Assembly: GCA_902825965.1 (NCBI GenBank)
Contig: CADEDA010000006.1
Coordinates: 125,380 to 189,379, forward strand
Reading direction: 5' to 3'
DNA: 64,000 nt
Source of the DNA: an uncultured Gemmatimonadota bacterium
GTDB lineage: Bacteria; Gemmatimonadota; Gemmatimonadetes; Gemmatimonadales; Gemmatimonadaceae
In this document: positions 63,338-64,000 of the stretch, piece after piece
How positions within the stretch are numbered: the first letter of the stretch is position 1
Layout: each line of letters opens with the position of its first letter
Made by a program: the position numbers and the translations under genes
Notes under the pieces: model-generated
Database searches by the model: none
The model's input: only the letters and a program-made list of their open reading frames with translations
Told to the model about the DNA's origin: nothing

Positions 63338-64000
63338 CTACTCCTCGGTGTCCTCGGCGACGACCGGCTTGTTCACGCCGAGTACCCCCTTCACCTTCTC
63401 CTCGATCTCCGCCATGACCGCCGGGTTGTCCTTGAGGAACAGCTTGGCGTTCTCGCGGCCCTGACCGATGCGCTGCGTGCCGTAGCTGTACCAGGCCCCC
63501 GACTTCTCGATGATCCCCGACTCCGCCCCGATGTCGACGAGGAGCGAGGTATGCGAGATGCCTTCCGCGTACATGATGTCGAACTCGGCCTGCTTGAACG
63601 GCGGCGCGACCTTGTTCTTCACCACCTTCACCCGGACGTGCGACCCGATCACGTCCTCCTTTTCCTTCACCGGGCCGATGCGGCGGATGTCGAGCCGCAG
63701 CGACGCGTAGAACTTGAGTGCCTTGCCGCCGGTGGTCGTCTCGGGGTTGCCGAACATCACCCCGATCTTCTCACGCAGCTGGTTGATGAACACCACCGAA
63801 CAGTTCGAGCGGGCGATGGCACCAGTCAGCTTGCGGAGCGCCTGGCTCATCAGACGGGCCTGCAGACCCACGTGCGAGTCGCCCATCTCCCCCTCGATCT
63901 CGGCCTTCGGCACCAGCGCCGCGACCGAGTCCACCACGATCACATCCACCGCACCGCTGCGGACCAGGATCTCGCAGATCTCGAGGGCCTGCTCCCCGGT
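63338..64000 (-). CDS. recA: Recombinase RecA, C-terminal part (5' end outside window)
   Basis: The frame runs uninterrupted to base 64000, giving 220 residues. They cover the RecA core from [19 protein letters not shown] through the Walker [14 protein letters not shown], loop L1 region, [20 protein letters not shown] (loop L2), and the C-terminal domain ending in acidic EDTEE. All expected residues are present. The Walker A motif lies outside the window. Confidence 0.97.
   Translation of the reverse strand, partial: TGEQALEICEILVRSGAVDVIVVDSVAALVPKAEIEGEMGDSHVGLQARLMSQALRKLTGAIARSNCSVVFINQLREKIGVMFGNPETTTGGKALKFYASLRLDIRRIGPVKEKEDVIGSHVRVKVVKNKVAPPFKQAEFDIMYAEGISHTSLLVDIGAESGIIEKSGAWYSYGTQRIGQGRENAKLFLKDNPAVMAEIEEKVKGVLGVNKPVVAEDTEE

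Overview
The window is a 64 kb piece of a high-GC bacterial chromosome. No rRNA, phage, IS or CRISPR sequence was recognised. Protein style and gene content (a two-membrane cell with a Wza/Wzz/Wzx/Wzy-type surface polysaccharide locus, heptose genes, Rex, RsbU/V/W, HrcA and many small overlapping operons) fit a Gram-negative-type soil or water bacterium. My best guess is the Gemmatimonadota, but that rests on overall resemblance and not on a marker-gene search. Nearly all genes are on the minus strand. Adjacent genes very often overlap by an ATGA, GTGA or TTGA junction, and this decided many start codons here.

Region 1 (1-14.8 kb) is housekeeping. The 3' end of rex converges on a long minus-strand series: rpsU, yqeY, mutS2, dnaG, a zinc-ribbon coiled-coil gene, recJ, rsmD, coaD, a complete rsbV-rsbW-rsbU partner-switching set, and ksgA. 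Separate small units follow: arsR-doxX-SRPBCC with a clear promoter/operator, a HIT hydrolase, and a lipoprotein carrying 21 consecutive glycines.

Region 2 (14.8-31.2 kb) holds a stress operon, hemW-hrcA-two tandem Ser/Thr kinases-dnaJ-prmA-rsmE. Its 636-bp upstream gap carries a sigma70-like promoter, an inverted repeat and DnaA-box-like sites. Next come dprA, obgE, a carboxymuconolactone-decarboxylase-family gene, an asparaginase, a CCA-adding enzyme, an EamA transporter and, divergently, a heptose-7-phosphate kinase.

Region 3 (31.2-61.8 kb) is a surface polysaccharide island. It begins beside two tRNA genes (CAU and Val-CAC) and a strong terminator. It contains a six-SLBB export protein, an initiating phosphoglycosyl transferase, a sugar epimerase/reductase, five glycosyltransferases, Wzx, Wzy and Wzz proteins, and a WbpM-type dehydratase. 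A nine-gene operon encodes CapE, CapF and CapG (UDP-L-FucNAc synthesis) together with HisF-like, HisH-like and WbpG/LfnA-like proteins. I read this as a pathway to an acetamidino-fucose (L-FucNAm). A PIG-L deacetylase overlaps an LpxD-like acyltransferase, which suggests amino-sugar deacylation followed by re-acylation. The wzz-wzx-wzy genes lie downstream of alaS, a 107-aa gene, gmhA and an SDR in one apparent operon.

Region 4 (61.8-64 kb) returns to core genes: a small exported protein, recX and the 3' part of recA. The widespread order recA-recX-alaS is interrupted here by the exported-protein gene and the WbpM gene.
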